Shown here in pieces: positions 1-12,185 of a stretch of DNA of 64,000 bases. A model generated the notes under the pieces. The model was not told the DNA's origin. It saw only the letters and a list, made by a program, of their open reading frames with translations, and did no database searches. A program made the position numbers and the translations under genes. Position 1 is the first letter of the stretch; the number at the start of each line of letters is the position of its first letter. Source of the DNA: Armigeres subalbatus (lineage: Eukaryota > Arthropoda > Insecta > Diptera > Culicidae); NCBI RefSeq assembly GCF_024139115.2, contig NC_085140.1, positions 459,885,506-459,949,505 on the forward strand, written 5' to 3'.

Positions 1-300
1 GCGAAACTAAAGTAGACATGAAATACTGAGCGACTCATCTCCCAATCTGCTTTGGATTTTGCTGGCAATGTTGCCCTCTCTGGTTCAACCGAAGTTGGAC
101 GAATGGTTCCAAGACCGTCGAAAATCAGTCTAAAGTACTTGCCCTCAATCGTTTCAGATTCATAGTAGGAAAAATCCTTACAAATTGCATGCACGGATCC
201 TGGCGCCAATGTATTTGACCAGCAACGCAAGTGTTTTGCTCCGCTACAGTCTCATCACAATAATCTTTCACATATAAACCAGAAAAATTATCCATAGCAC
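1..300 (-). pseudogene. hAT transposase C-terminal remnant, cut by the window edge
   Basis: Read on the minus strand, this stretch is a close paralogue of the 3' part of the hAT transposase at 44.88-45.85 kb. Both copies share the segment around a GACGCCAGGATCC-like block and the segment encoding RPTSVEPER, which resembles the C-terminal dimerisation region of hAT transposases. The frame is broken, so no functional protein is expected. Unlike the 45-kb copy, it has no insertion at the GTAC near 135-138, so it preserves the empty site of the 662-bp insertion at 45040-45701. Similarity fades near position 300. The element continues beyond the left edge, so its terminus and target duplication cannot be seen. 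Confidence 0.75.
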
Positions 301-3300
301 AATTTGAGTCAAAACGGTACTTTAGGAACCCACACAGCCGCCATTACTGAGCGCAAAAAAACTGGATAAGAAATTCTTGAACAAAGTTCCGAAGTAGAAA
401 TCAACATGGAAAGATTGGAATTGTTTTTATATTGAAGAGATAGAAAACTATTTACATGAGGATAGTTTTTTTTTAACACAGAAAATTTACTTGTATGAAC
501 TTGTTCAAAGGGGTAATAACGTATGTGTTACTTTATTTCCTCCAATGTTTCCTTCAAGGGTGCGTGATTGAGATTTGCATGTCGTATTTTGTGCTCATAC
601 CTACCGGCTTAGTCCGTTGAAATTGTGCTCACTAGTTGGTATAATTAAAACATCGTTAGTTACCAGTATTGTTTCAGTCTCTCTGTTTTTGTTTTATAAT
701 CTTCTCTTGATCGCTCAACTTTTCTTTATCTCAATAAACTTTTGAACAAAAAAAACGCACCAGTAATTTAAGCCAACAAGTCTGAAAACATGAAATCCGT
801 CATGCAAAATCATGATAATTAGCTCTCATTACATTTTAAAAATATTCTTGCGAACAACCAAAGGTTTATTTCCTCTTCTCCTCAGTAAAACATTCATAAC
901 TTGTGCTTGCGGCTTAGTGTCAGTCGAAACGATTTATATATGTGAATAAAAAGTTGAAAATTACCATAACGAGCTGCAATACGTTCATACGGCCACAGTG
1001 ATTCGTCAACCACATGGACATATCACGCAGTCCTACCAGACAGTCAGTCAGTCCGCCGGTAGTCGGTTGGTAAACAAATAATTAGTGAGATTTTCAACCC
1101 TATCGAACCGAATCCATCTGGATCCACACATCACAAACGTGGCAATTATTCCGAGCAGTCAGTCCATCATCGTTCAATTGTTGGAGGTGCTAAACCACCA
1201 GCGCCCCGGTATTGGGGCATTCACGTGTGTGAGCCTGCGAGTGGGTTATAATTTGCATAGCTTTAAAGCTCAATGCCTGCGAGAGGTAATGTTTGGAGCA
1301 GGGCGCGATCGTTTCAAAAATTGCTGGGCAAAGTAGGCGAGTGTGCGTCACTTTGCATGTCGTTATGGTAACTACGGACCGCGCTGCTTCCATTTGTGGA
1401 AAAGCAACGAAAAATGATTATTATATTCACAGCCTACTTTCGTTTGGTTTTGACCCTCTGGAGGCGCTTATTAAGATCCGAAAAAAACGAGCCCTCCCAA
1501 GCTTGAATTTGGGCGTTGATAATGATCTCGTGATGTCGCATAATTACAGCTCTTCTTGGACGGCTGCCAACGCGGGAGGGAAGGTCTCGTTTGCATTACT
1601 TCCACGACACGACCGTTAATGACAAGGGAATCGTTCAAATACTACGCATAGCATAATATCGCGTGGTTTGATTGTGTCTTGGAAATTTAAATGAGAAAAT
1701 TTATAAAGTGGAACCGACAATTGTGGTGCCCTTTGCGTAAATGACCTTCGCAGCTAGTACGTAATTAACACTCAAGTGACAGTTTCGAGCTACCAGGAAG
1801 AAACATGTAATTACCAGAAATCTTCTATTTGTTAGATATTTTGTCATTTACCATCAAACAAATTACCATTAGTGAACATCCAAGTTTTGAGAAATGTTAT
1901 CGACTGATCTGACAATGACTGTTTGCATATATTGAAATTTAGAGTAATCAACCAAGTATTTCATTTTTTCACTTTTAAACCCACTTCTCTCACGTCCATT
2001 TATAACATGGAATTAAGTGGTGGATAAATGCCAAAGATAGAAGCTACCGTCGCTGAATGAAAACATTTATACCGATACGGTGACTTCTACACACCGAACG
2101 AGACAATAGTTCATTTGATTTAGATTGCGATTAGTGATTCGGACAACGTGAGAATCTTCGCGTCTGCTGCAGCGGAGGCAATTTATTTCAATTTCGATTT
2201 AGGTTTACAGTCAAGTTAAATAGTCAAGGTTGGACAGTTTGAAATTAAATCCATATTTCCATACATTGATGACATCAACGAATAGGCGGCAAGCGGTTCC
2301 AATAGACATGTGGGACTGAAACCAACCGGCTCATCTAACAGCTTTTTCGGGTGGAAAGTAAAGCTTTGCTGACAAGTCTCCCTGGCTTCGTTGGTGTACA
2401 TAGTTGAAAGGGTTTCACATCAAAAATGAAATATTTTCCCACCGCAAACGATTTTCCCTAGGGGGAACAAACCGCCCATCGTCATACAACAATAATCACC
2501 ACATAATGTATGCACCCCCATGTTCCCCGCAAATTGTCAATTCCGGTTGACTTTGTACAAATCAAATAAAGCTGGGTACCAACTCCACCACCCAACTCGT
2601 TCTTATTGAAATCGTCGGCGTGCGTCCCCTCTGTTCGTGATCATGTCATGGTTGCAAACAGGCTAATTTTCCAGTCTACCCACTCGCATGTTCGCGACTT
2701 ATGTCTACGAAGAAAATAGTTGGGCCGTAAAAAGTGAGGGCACCTAATAATCAAAAATGTTGCTTGATATAGGGTATTCAATTTTTCTCGATTAGTACTC
2801 CCATGGTTTAACAAATCAGATAAAGCGTCAAGCATGCCTGCCAAGATTATGAGTATTTCCATGTGACTAACTAAACATCGGACCAATGCAGAGTACAATA
2901 CCCTAGAAAATTCAATAAAGCCTCAAGTTTGTCGTGTTTGACGCACTTGAGCTGTTGAAAGCATCAGGCGCCATTCACTGGTCGAGGAATTTGCTAAATA
3001 AATCATAAAGTTCACCCCTTTCGAGGAGCTGCGCTGAGTTTTTTATCCTTCCTGTAAAAACACTTATCTATCGATCAAGGCACATGGGGTAGCTTATTCC
3101 TTTTTTATGTCACACGCCGTACCGCACGCGACAAAAGGCATCTTTCCCTTCTTAAAGGGAAGAAATCGGATGGTGCTGATGGTATTTTTTTTATTCTGGA
3201 AAAGGGTTGCCCCTTGAGCTAAACAAATCTTTGCCGGTCCTTTTTTTCTACGCTCTCCTTGAGGGGACCGATTTTAGAACGATTATTTGATTGACTTAAT

Positions 3301-3969
3301 GATGATTTATAAGAAGTTTATGGTTCCTTGGCACCTTAATAGAAGTACCTTAATATAGAGCTATTTTGAGCGACGCACAGTGGCCGAAATCTTAGGTGGT
3401 ATTACGGTTTCGCATTGTGTAAAATAGTACCTATTATTTCCATATTGAAGAACTTTCTTGGTGATTTTCATGTTTCCACAATGTTTATACTTAATTTGTG
3501 TACATATTATGAAACATGAGAATTAATGGAAAACTTTACCGAACTTGCAAGTATTTCCAACTGTTTTTACCAAATTACAATTACGAAAAATGAGCGGACA
3601 TTCGTTTTTAATGCTACAATACTTTATATAAGTACTCGAAAACTTGTAAAACGATTGGGTAACTTGCTTACTCAGAATTGATATGTAATATTTAAGAACA
3701 ATGCGTAGAGATCAATTGTTTGAAATAGGCGTTTCTATCGGGTGGCAGTGAGACAGTAAAAACTCGACTCCTAGACTCTTTAAATTTCTATTTTTTCGTG
3801 TTCTTGATCAAAGCACCGCCACCGTGCGGGCGGCTTTCTTCCCATGGGTAAGAGATTTTACAAGATAACGATCAACGCTAACTCGTCACCGTCTCAGCCG
3901 AGTGAAAATATCTTGTTTTGACAGCCCGCTCTTATCTACCTGGCGAATCGGGACTTGATGACAATTTAC
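301..3969. other. No gene recognised; non-coding, low repeat content
   Basis: This is AT-rich sequence with only short open frames (for example 1085-1336 and 1293-1619) that have no recognisable domain or convincing start context. A cluster of overlapping TCAGTC hexamers at 1040-1053 matches the arthropod initiator consensus (TCAKTY) and is followed by moderately GC-rich sequence. A transcription start is possible but I see no coding exon to go with it. Compared with the rest of the window, I see no clear transposon termini here. Confidence 0.5.
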
Positions 3970-4432
3970 CTTGTTCCTCCTGCTTCTCGTAGGGTGGGGA
4001 CTCGTCCGGTCCACCACCGCCAGCGCCATAGTACTGGCGGTACAGCGGATGCCGGGAGCTGGCTTTGAATTTGGACATGGTAAAATCCGACACCCGCTGC
4101 TGCTGCGGCTGACAATCCACGGCGTTTGATGGCGACCGAGATTGAGCTGATGAGGCCGATGATGGTTGTTCTATTTTGGTAAATTGGACTCCTTCCAGCG
4201 ACGACGACGACGACGGCGTTCCGATGTCCGTCTTTGATGGCAGATACTGCTGATAATAGCACTGATTGAATTGGTGGTCTAAGGCCACTCCAAGCACCGC
4301 ACTTCGCTGAGCGACCAAAAGCGGCATAATCAGCAGGATTGCCGACGACGGATTTCGGCCTGGTATCACTTGTTCTTCTAGTTTCCTCAGAAATTCATTT
4401 TGATTAATGAGTACATCACAACTATTGTCAAT
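3970..4432 (-). CDS. Putative internal exon of an unrecognised protein
   Basis: On the minus strand a 154-codon open segment is bounded by good splice signals. A pyrimidine-rich acceptor ends in TTTCAG just before 4432, and the donor reads AAG/GTAAAT after 3970. The frame enters at phase 0 and leaves after the first base of a codon. The segment is more GC-rich than its surroundings. The predicted peptide starts IDNSCDVLINQNEF, has a hydrophobic stretch (SSAILLIMPLLVA), then a Ser/Gln-rich low-complexity middle, and ends near GAGGGGPDESPPYEKQEEQ. That composition is typical of disordered parts of insect regulatory proteins. I do not recognise the family. No partner exon is evident nearby, as expected with the long introns of Aedes. 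A chance open frame remains possible. Confidence 0.4.
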
Positions 4433-5105
4433 CTGAAAGTATGAAGAAAGCATTTAAATATTGATTAATTCATTTCAAACGAATAAGTTGTAATATAAAT
4501 AAAGTTTGTAATTCGAAATATGTATTAAAGTATAGAACTTTTAGGGGAAGTATGTTCTTCCAGAAGAAGATATAGACAAATAGTATTAAAATCAAATCCT
4601 TGTTTGCAGTGTTGAACTTAATCTGTAGATTAAAAAAAAACACTTTAATAAAGTTTAAAAAAATCCTTGTTTCCCTGATTGATTCAATAGATGGGGAGAT
4701 TCAAATTATGACACTGTAGTGGTGAAAATAAATAGAAAGTACACAACTCAGCTCATTAGGATAAATTGGATAAAATTCGACAAATCTCCAAGTGATAGTA
4801 CACCAGTTTCCAACACAATCTTATTTAACTTGCCTTAGTTTAGCGGAATTGATTTTCGCTGTAATCCAATTGGTTGAAAATGATCCAAAACCTTTTTATA
4901 ACTATGGAATAAAAGATTGTAAATCACTCTTCACGCAAATAAAGCGTTCACGAATGCGTTTTCTAGAACGTTCTGGAAAACGTGACTGGGGTTCCAAAAT
5001 CCGTGACTTAAGTCATCGGGTGTTTTTGTTGGTTCACGAATTCGGGAACGCTTTTTTTACGTTTTTTTTATTTGTGTTTGTATTTTATTCATCGGACTGT
5101 GTTGT
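4433..5105. other. No gene recognised
   Basis: AT-rich sequence with poly-A and poly-T runs. The open frame at 4792-5145 has no recognisable motif. I see no clear repeat structure. Confidence 0.4.
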
Positions 5106-6400
5106 CTACATGAAATTCTTAAGTCTAATGGTGGTCAAACAATAAAAACAACGGCAGCGAAATCTGGATAAAGAGATGTTGAAATCAATTTCATCAGATA
5201 CTTCGTTGAAGCGATGGATCATGGCGACAATGGAACTGTTTGCAGCATAGCTAGTATCTTGTGGCTCCTCGTGTAGCAGTGTTCGCGCCCGAAGCGCTCG
5301 GACAGGTGCGTATAAACTGATCCTCGACAGCAACTCAGGAGCATCGTATTCAGATGATAAAAGCTTGGCAATAAAAACACACTGAGCCACATTCCTCCAC
5401 TTGGCTAGAGTCTCCAACCCGAGTAGACGACAGCGATCAGCGTAAGACAAATCTTCTTTGGACAGCTTCGAACCGCTCACTCCATACAGCTTGGTAGGGA
5501 TTCCAAACAACAGATGCAAACTCTAGTATTGAGTGTACCGAAGAGCAGTACAGTGCTTTGAAACACGACGGATCTTGGAACTCATTGTAGATTATAACAT
5601 GAACCCAAGCTGACGATCGGCTCTATCGGCTGTAGATAAGCTTTTCATCCAAAACAACTCCTAGGTCTTTAACATGATCAACACGTTGAAGTTGAGAACC
5701 AGCAATATTGTAGTCAAACTGGATAAGTCGTTCGTCGGAAACTTATGACACAGCACTTCGGAATGTTTAGAACCATCATATTCCGAGTACACCAGTCATG
5801 GAAGATTTCGAGAAAGTTCTGTAGCTCGTAGCAGTCAGTGAGGTCTCGGACAACTACATACATTTTAAGGTCATCGGCCAACAACAGAAGCATATTTCCA
5901 CGTCGCAGAATAAGGGTTACATCGTTTATGAAGAGCGAGAAGAGCAATGGTCCAAGGGTGCTACCTTGTTGAACTCGAGAAAGGTTCGAGAAACAGTCGG
6001 ACGAATTGTTTCCAATATTGACCGAGATTTGGCGTCCAACCAGATATGATCTGTGCCAGGTGCATAAAGCAAAAGAACAGCCCATTTTTTTCTAGTTTTA
6101 CAAGCAGCAAGTCATGATTAACTTTGTCGAAGGCAGATTTGAGATCGGTGTAAACGGCATCTATTTGGAATGTTCTCCATGCAAAACTAAGTAAAACTGG
6201 TAAGATTCGTTTCCACAGAAACCATGCTGATAGGGGCTGATGTAATTCTTGCAGGAAGCGAACATTCTACCGTTCATCAGCGATTCAAACACTTTCGACT
6301 CCACTCCGAGTGATGTAATGCCACGGTAGTTTCTCAAATCACGTTTGTCGCCTTTCTTGAAAACTGGGAACATATGTTGATATAATAATCTGATCGGCAA
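5106..6400 (-). pseudogene. Decayed Jockey-clade non-LTR retrotransposon, reverse transcriptase region
   Basis: Three minus-strand frames line up in order as one reverse transcriptase, read from 6400 down to 5106. The first (6161-6400) has VFKKGDKRDLRNYRGI and ISPYQHGF, the fingers region of Jockey-type RTs. The second (5714-6085) has YLVGRQISVNIG, then QGSTLGPLLFSLFINDV, then LADD in place of the usual F/YADD catalytic box. The third (5106-5519) resembles the C-terminal region of mosquito Jockey proteins (DRCRLLGLETL, LLSRISLYAP). Stops and frameshifts separate the three, so the copy is dead. No endonuclease domain is visible upstream, which indicates 5' truncation. I could not place the 3' end or a target duplication with certainty. 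The RT assignment is firm and the clade assignment is probable. Confidence 0.88.
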
Positions 6401-7744
6401 TATATATTGCCTTCAATGTAGCAAACGACGAACGTATTTGTTATCAAGCTTAACAAACTCAACCATCATGCCAAATTATAGAAAAGATCTCTTTCGGATT
6501 GGCAACAAAATTTGCATTAGGACGTATCAAACTTCTTGATTCCACGGATCCAATTAAAGAGATCTTTTCGACCACTTTTGAAAACAATCGTTGTTTTAAT
6601 TCTATTTAGAATATGTCGAAGTTTCTGTGGGAGTTAAGACTCTTACGAGTGTTGCTAGGGCAGTGAGATTTTCTAGAAATTCAATTAACAAAATGATGTT
6701 GATCTTCTTCCCCTTAAATTTTATAATTATTCAGGATAGGATAGAAAGCTAGAGTGCCGTCGAATGATCTCGGGAGGTGAAAAACGCCAATTTAGATGAG
6801 ATCTTTAACTGTCTTGCGCAATGCCCTATGCTCGATTCACAATTTTAATTTATTAGAGAAAAGGAGAACATTCTAGGCTATGGTCATGGCAGACTAGAGA
6901 GCCTTTCAAAACTCGAGAGGATTTTTTTTTCTTCGGTAAAAATGTTTGATTGCATATTGGGCACTGACATCAGAAGATATATTCTTCTGAAAATTGCAAC
7001 CTAGAGACAGCCTTTACCAGTCAGGGCTAGGACCGCCCAAACAGCTCTTTTGCGTTCGATGTTCGTTCGATAAATCTGCTGTAAAAGCTTCAAACGTCAT
7101 ATGCCGATTAATTCCATGAGCTACTATACGGTTGTGATGAAAAGCGCAAAAAGTAACATTTTCAAAGCTCGATAAAAGCCACAATTTTTGGTCGTAATGT
7201 GGTCAAATGAATAACCTCAATAAGAATATTTGCATTGCCAAGAGTTAATAAGGACGTAAAATATTAGCAATATTTTTCTGATCGGATTTCATGATGGCCA
7301 TATTGGAAAAAGAAGTATTTTCAAGTTAGTGAAATTTATCGCTGAAATCCATAATTAGATAATATTTACATCTCGTACACTTTTCCTGGAAAATGATAAG
7401 AATTAGGAATATATCAAGGTGAAAAATCTACAGATTTATTTAATTAATTTCAAATGATTGCGCTGAACTACATTACTTTGCCGGCGTTTGATATACAGGC
7501 TTACTCTTTACATAGATGTCACTATAGAATAGAAAGCGCGACTTATTTCAATGGAAGTATATTGTGAAACAACCCTAAATAAATGTTATTGGGTTGACAT
7601 CCTCATTATAATGTTCATCATCAGCTAATTTTGTTATTATTTCTCCGCAACTTTGTTTCCCTTTTTTTCGGACCATCATTTTTGACCGCTGCCGCAGCCA
7701 AATTCCCTTTTTGCGGGTGGTTAAAAAGCGGTTTCCAAATACGC
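6401..7744. other. No gene recognised
   Basis: AT-rich non-coding sequence. The short opposing frames at 7575-7849 overlap each other and have no recognisable domain. Confidence 0.4.
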
Positions 7745-7918
7745 TTAAGGAGCGTCCACAAATTACGTTACGCTTTGAAGGGGCAGGGGGGTTGGCCAAA
7801 GCGTGACGATCTATTCAAAATTTTCAGACGTCTCATACAAAAAGTTTGACATAGGGAGTATGGGGGGGGGATGAAAATGCCAAATTTTTGCATTACGTAA
7901 TTAATGGATCTTCCCTTA
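7745..7918. mobile_element. MITE with TAAGG...CGTCCA-type inverted termini
   Basis: The left end (TTAAGGAGCGTCCACAAA, then TTACGTTACGC) and the reverse complement of the right end (TAAGGGAAGATCCATTAA, then TTACGTAATGC) match over about 28 bp with some mismatches. The interior is short and has G runs near both ends. Termini of this type, centred on an AATTACGTAA core, are recurrent in dipteran genomes. It has no coding capacity. A target duplication is not clear. Confidence 0.65.
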
Positions 7919-9066
7919 TCAGAGGTATATAAATGTCATCTAGAGAGGGCCACTTGGCCATATCTTACTCTTATAGTGACCATCAGGAAAAGGTTAACTT
8001 GGGCTGTCTAGAGGGTCAACTGAATCTAAATAATGAAGGTTTGAATAATTTTGACAAAACAGACAATTTCCGTAAGTATTATTTAATCTAGGCATGCCAA
8101 GGATTATTGAGTTGAGTTTCTATGCCTGACTCTGGATGATGCAAAAATCTGAGAAATCTGAAGCATTTGAATTGGATTGTCTGTGGAATGTGAGAATATT
8201 AAAGATTTATGAAACCAAAAATATCTGAATATATTCTGAAAAGTTTAGGTCATGACAATAATCTGAATTTGGAAGGAGAATATGTAATCAGGAAAACGGC
8301 TGAAACATCCGAATATTAAAAAAGACAATTTCACTGTTTCCAGCAAGTAGTGGTTGGTCAGACTGAACACTCACCTACAAAAGTAAACGGACAATACCCA
8401 GTAAATTTAAGAATATTTCTGCTATCGAAAAGTTTCATGACTGTAGCGGGAGTCGAACCCTTATCTCATAATACATAATATACACTGAGATCGGTTTTTA
8501 CGTAGGGGGGTGTTCTGCCTAATTCGCAAAAATTCGTAAATCCCAAAATCCTCACAAAATAAAAATTTAATCGAAAATTAATTTTCTGCGGCTCCCACGT
8601 GTTTCAAAGTCCGGAAAATCGTGTAAAATAGTCGCCTAAAAACGATTCGTGTGAAAGACGTCCCCAGTGTACCTACTACACAATATCCTCAGACAAAGAA
8701 TTGATTGTAAAACATTTGTTATTTTAGAAATACTTTAAAATCCCAAGATTTTGGGGTATTTGTTCGTATAAAATCGAGTAGCTACCATCATACTGGGTGT
8801 AGTAAGTTGATAAGAATCTGGTCACTTTATATTAAAGGCATCCACGCAAAAAATTCCAATGGAATTTTTAAAAGGAATTCCTACTGGATTTTTATATAAA
8901 TTTCTAGATTAATACAGGAATTTATTCACAAGAATTCCGTCAGGGACATCTGAAGAAATTCTTTCGGAAATTCTTGCGCAAATCCGGACAGTAGTAAAAC
9001 AAAACCCTGTTTTGAATCTGGAATTAAGACTTTATGCCAAAAATATTAACCAAAAATATGGGGATT
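7919..9066. other. No gene; AT-rich, grading into decayed GGAATTCC-type repeat
   Basis: No coding signal. From about 8840 to 9000 the sequence carries scattered GGAATT and AATTCC motifs spaced about 12 bp apart, a degenerate form of the minisatellite seen clearly at 14.9-15.4 kb and 38.3-38.6 kb. A minus-strand GGGTTCGACTCCC near 8445-8457 resembles a tRNA B box, but I cannot build a full tRNA or SINE around it. Confidence 0.4.
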
Positions 9067-9215
9067 GCACTGCCGTAATCTGGAAAAGTGACGTAACAGC
9101 CATTTTACAACATGCATGTTTTCCATTTTTCTGTTAAAGAGCTCGATGAGTAGTACTCGTTAACACCATTTTTGGAAAATGGCGTATACGTCACTTTTTC
9201 ATATTACGGTAGTGC
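9067..9215. repeat. Small fold-back (MITE-like) element
   Basis: The left arm (GCACTGCCGTAATCTGG, then AAAAGTGACGTAACAGCCATTTT) is the imperfect reverse complement of the right arm (AAAATGGCGTATACGTCACTTTTTCATATTACGGTAGTGC, written here only to show the pairing order). Arms are about 42 nt with a spacer of roughly 65 bp. It sits inside decayed GGAATTCC-type repeat. It is non-coding and the superfamily is unknown. Confidence 0.7.
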
Positions 9216-10201
9216 AGTTAAGATATTCTCAAAAATTCCCTAGGAATTTACTTCAGGAGTTGCTTCGGAAACTTCTGCAGAAATTTCTTGGAGTATTCAT
9301 TCAGGTGGTATTTGATGAATTTATCCAAAAGTACGTTGGGAATATAATCCAGATATTTTTTCGTAAAAAGATTCCCCCAGGAATTAATTCGATTTGTCAT
9401 CCAGAAGATCTTTCATGCATACCTTAAAAAATCCTCAGGAATTCCATCGTAAATTACTTTAAGTAATCCATCGGTATATCCTCCAGTGATTCATTCAATG
9501 TAGTAATTCCTCAAATAGTTTCTTCAAAGTTTGGCTTTTTTGTGAAGCTTTCTGTCATTTTTTTTGAATATTTCTAAAAATAAGTGAAGATTATTTCATG
9601 GGTAGTCTTCCCTACGGACTTCAATGGAATTGTTACAGTAGGTGAAAGTGTTAACAAAGTGTTGGGAGAGTATTCCAATTCCTTAATGAAAACGCTCCGG
9701 TAGGGAAGAAGGTCGTTTTCTATGACGAATTTGCCTTTAAATGGTGTTTGTGTTAAATAATCTAAGTGGAATTTTAAAAGAAGAGCAATGGTTTACGTTG
9801 AAGAATTTAAAATTGTGCCGTGCAGGAAGATTATCAGGATACTATATATGATGCATTGTCAAAGCAATGAAGAATTCTGTTCCGAATTAGGTACCTAGAA
9901 TGGTGTGAAGTTTCTCGAAAAGATGATCGGAGTTTTGCGTAGGAGTTTGTTCGCCTTCGGGTTTAAGAATTTTGTTGACGGGTGGAGAAGATAATCGAAA
10001 TTTCTGAAATAGACGACCGACAAGACGTCCAACATTCTACATTGAATCGTGCTGGATTAAAACCTCCTAGTACTATTGGTGCATCACCCCGACATGGAGA
10101 TCTACCACAGTGTGAAAACCCCTTGTTCTGAATCTAGCATAGTAATTACAAAATGATTCAAAAAATTCAACAATATAACTTGCAAACGGTTTTATTTCAA
10201 A
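9216..10201. repeat. Decayed 12/24-bp-period GGAATTCC-type repeat, then featureless sequence
   Basis: From 9230 to about 9560 the motifs AATTCC, GGAATT and CTTCAGGA recur at roughly 12-bp spacing with heavy divergence. Beyond 9560 I see no further structure. The open frame at 9179-9427 is a by-product of the periodicity. Confidence 0.5.
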
Positions 10202-10471
10202 ACTAGTCGACCCGGCAGACGTTGTCCTGCCTACTATAGGCGAGAATGTGCGTTCCAAACTGCCCATGCAAAGTTCGCATTTTTGTTTTTCACAATTTTG
10301 GTTTTTCACGATTTGCTCAATTTTACTCGTAATTTTCGCATTAGGAAATATCATATAAACCCGTCGGAAACTATAACGAATGTTTCTGCTGAAGAAATGA
10401 AAAAAATCCATCCAGCCGTTTTCGAGTTATGCGGATACGAACACAGACCATTTCATTTTTATATATAAGAT
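10202..10471 (+). mobile_element. Short retroelement-like repeat ending in TTTTTATATATAAGAT
   Basis: The block opens with ACTAGTCGACCCGGCAGACG and closes with CCAGCCGTTTTCGAGTTATG, followed by ATTTTTATATATAAGAT. This pairing of an ACTAG..CCCGG head with an ATATA-GAT tail is a frequent short dispersed repeat in insect genomes, and the tail resembles 3' ends of RTE-type elements. A related head (ACTAGCCATATGTACCCGG) occurs at 30223. There is no coding capacity. Assignment to a specific family is inference. Confidence 0.5.
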
Positions 10472-10849
10472 ATTGTGTATTTCCACCTAAACTAAACGCC
10501 TCCCTGAAAAGGCATTCCAAATATGCCAATATATTCCACTAAAATTGTTTCACTATTCTGCACAATCCTTCACATTAGTCAATCTCCAAGACTGATATTG
10601 ATATATTTTCTCATCTTATGAAAAAGCGTTGAAGAAATTAATCACAAATTAATTGAATCGAAAAAACATTTTTTTTTTAAATATTTTTGAACATATTTTG
10701 AGCAATTTACTCCGCATGAAGGCTTCATTTTTTTCTTATTATCAGCCGCTTTCAATCTTGCGACAAACTTAAGATTATTGATTTTGAAAAAATAGGTGGT
10801 GCATTTCATACATATTTTACTTTTCAGTTTTTCGGCATTTTTGGAACAA

Positions 10850-11215
10850 ACAAAAATTTTTGCAAGTAAAAATTTAGTGCGCGTTTGATTGTGTTTTCTT
10901 TAGCAAGCATAACGATCGCGCGATCATCGAAATGTTTGTTCTGCTTTGTGTGGATAAGTAAATTAAATGGCAAGTAAAAAATTGAGTGCGCGTCCGATCG
11001 TGTTTCCTTTAAAATGCAAAACGATCGCTCGATCATCGAAATATTTTGTTCTGCGTTGTGCGGGTGAGTAAATTTATATGCAAATAAAAAATAGTACGTG
11101 TTCGATCGTGTTTCCTTCAGCTCGCAGAACGATCGTGCGATCATCGAATTATTTTGTTTTGCTTTGTGCGGTCGATAAGTCAATTAATGAGTGCGCCTTC
11201 GATTGTGTTTTTGTT
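10850..11215. repeat. Tandem repeat, 108-109-bp unit, about 3.4 copies
   Basis: The marker GATCATCGA starts at 10922, 11031 and 11139, giving a 108-109-bp period. Each unit holds an A-rich segment, GTGCGCGTTYGATYGTGTTTYCTTT, a CGATCGCGCGATC-like palindrome, and TTTTGTTCTGCKTTGTGYGG. Units differ by about 10-20 percent. The minus-strand frame at 10824-11183 is a product of the repeat. Confidence 0.85.
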
Positions 11216-11394
11216 TAACCTCGATCATACTACACGTTACACTCGGCATACCGTTTACCAAAACGAACCCTGCTACAACCCTTACCTCATATATCCAACA
11301 TCCCAGTGATTTCTCGTGGAAGTGCAGATGACTCGTCGGCTTCCTTCAAAGCGAGTATCACGTCAACATTTTCCTACCCATTCCTTAATTGACC
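11216..11394. other. No gene recognised
   Basis: Short non-coding stretch with no visible repeat structure. Confidence 0.3.
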
Positions 11395-11574
11395 TGCATT
11401 CGGACACGGCCGGCGCTGGTATTGCTTGATATTGGGTCACCAGTTCTTACACATTGAGGATGCTGTTAGTCCCAAACATCATCTGTTGGTTCTCTGTGTA
11501 ATTACAGCTGGCCTGGCAATAACGGAGTAGCAACCGTGGGCGGTCAATCATGCTCATGTTCATGCTCAAATAGT
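11395..11574 (+). mobile_element. Truncated retroelement 3' end with TGCTCA-type tail
   Basis: This stretch aligns over about 160 bp with the reverse complement of 60400-60560, the 3' half of a SINE-like element with a 22-bp target duplication. Shared landmarks are TAGTCCCAA, CATCTGTTGGTT, GGAGTAGCAAC, and a tail of repeated TGCTCA/TGTTCA hexamers. The copy is 5'-truncated and has no tRNA-like head. The same 3' signature recurs at 53500-53545. Confidence 0.6.
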
Positions 11575-12185
11575 TTCTTAAAAAATCCTCAGCAAATAAA
11601 TCTAGGAACACCTTCTGAAATTCCTTTAGAGTTTTTTTTTCGAAAACTTCTTCAAAAATTTGTCTGAAAATCTGAAATCTTCCAGAATTTCCTTAAAGAA
11701 TTCCTAAATTCCTAAAATTCCTAAAGGAATTTCCAAAGGAAAATGAATTTCTTGAATTTCTCTACAGATTTCTTCAAGATTTTTTTCCAGGGATTCTTTC
11801 GGCAAATTCTTAGGAAATTACTTCGGAGATAGATACAGAAATTCTTTTGAAAGCATCAAGATATTCTTTTAAAAGCTCAAAGAAGGAATTCTAGGAATTC
11901 CATCAGATTTTCTCTAAAGAATTCCTTCAAAAATTCCTATGGGATTTTTTTTTAATTCTTAAAGAACACTTGCATCTTGAAAATTCCTTCTGAAATTCAT
12001 CAAGAGATTCCTTCGAAATTTCATTTTTTTAAAGAATTTCCTCGGAAGCTCCTTTGGAAATTTGGTCAGAATTCCTACGGAAATACATTGAGAAATTTTA
12101 TCTGGGAAACCTCCCAAAACTCTCTTAGGAGAATTCCTTCGGATTTTCTCTTGAAATTGCTTTAGAAATTCCTGCGGAAATCGGT
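11575..12185. repeat. Decayed GGAATTCC-type minisatellite
   Basis: AAATTCCTT, GGAATTCT and TCGGAAATT motifs recur about every 12 bp throughout, on a background of substitutions and T runs. It has the same period and core as the arrays at 14.9-15.4 and 38.3-38.6 kb but is much more diverged. The overlapping frames at 11959-12381 are artefacts. Confidence 0.6.
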
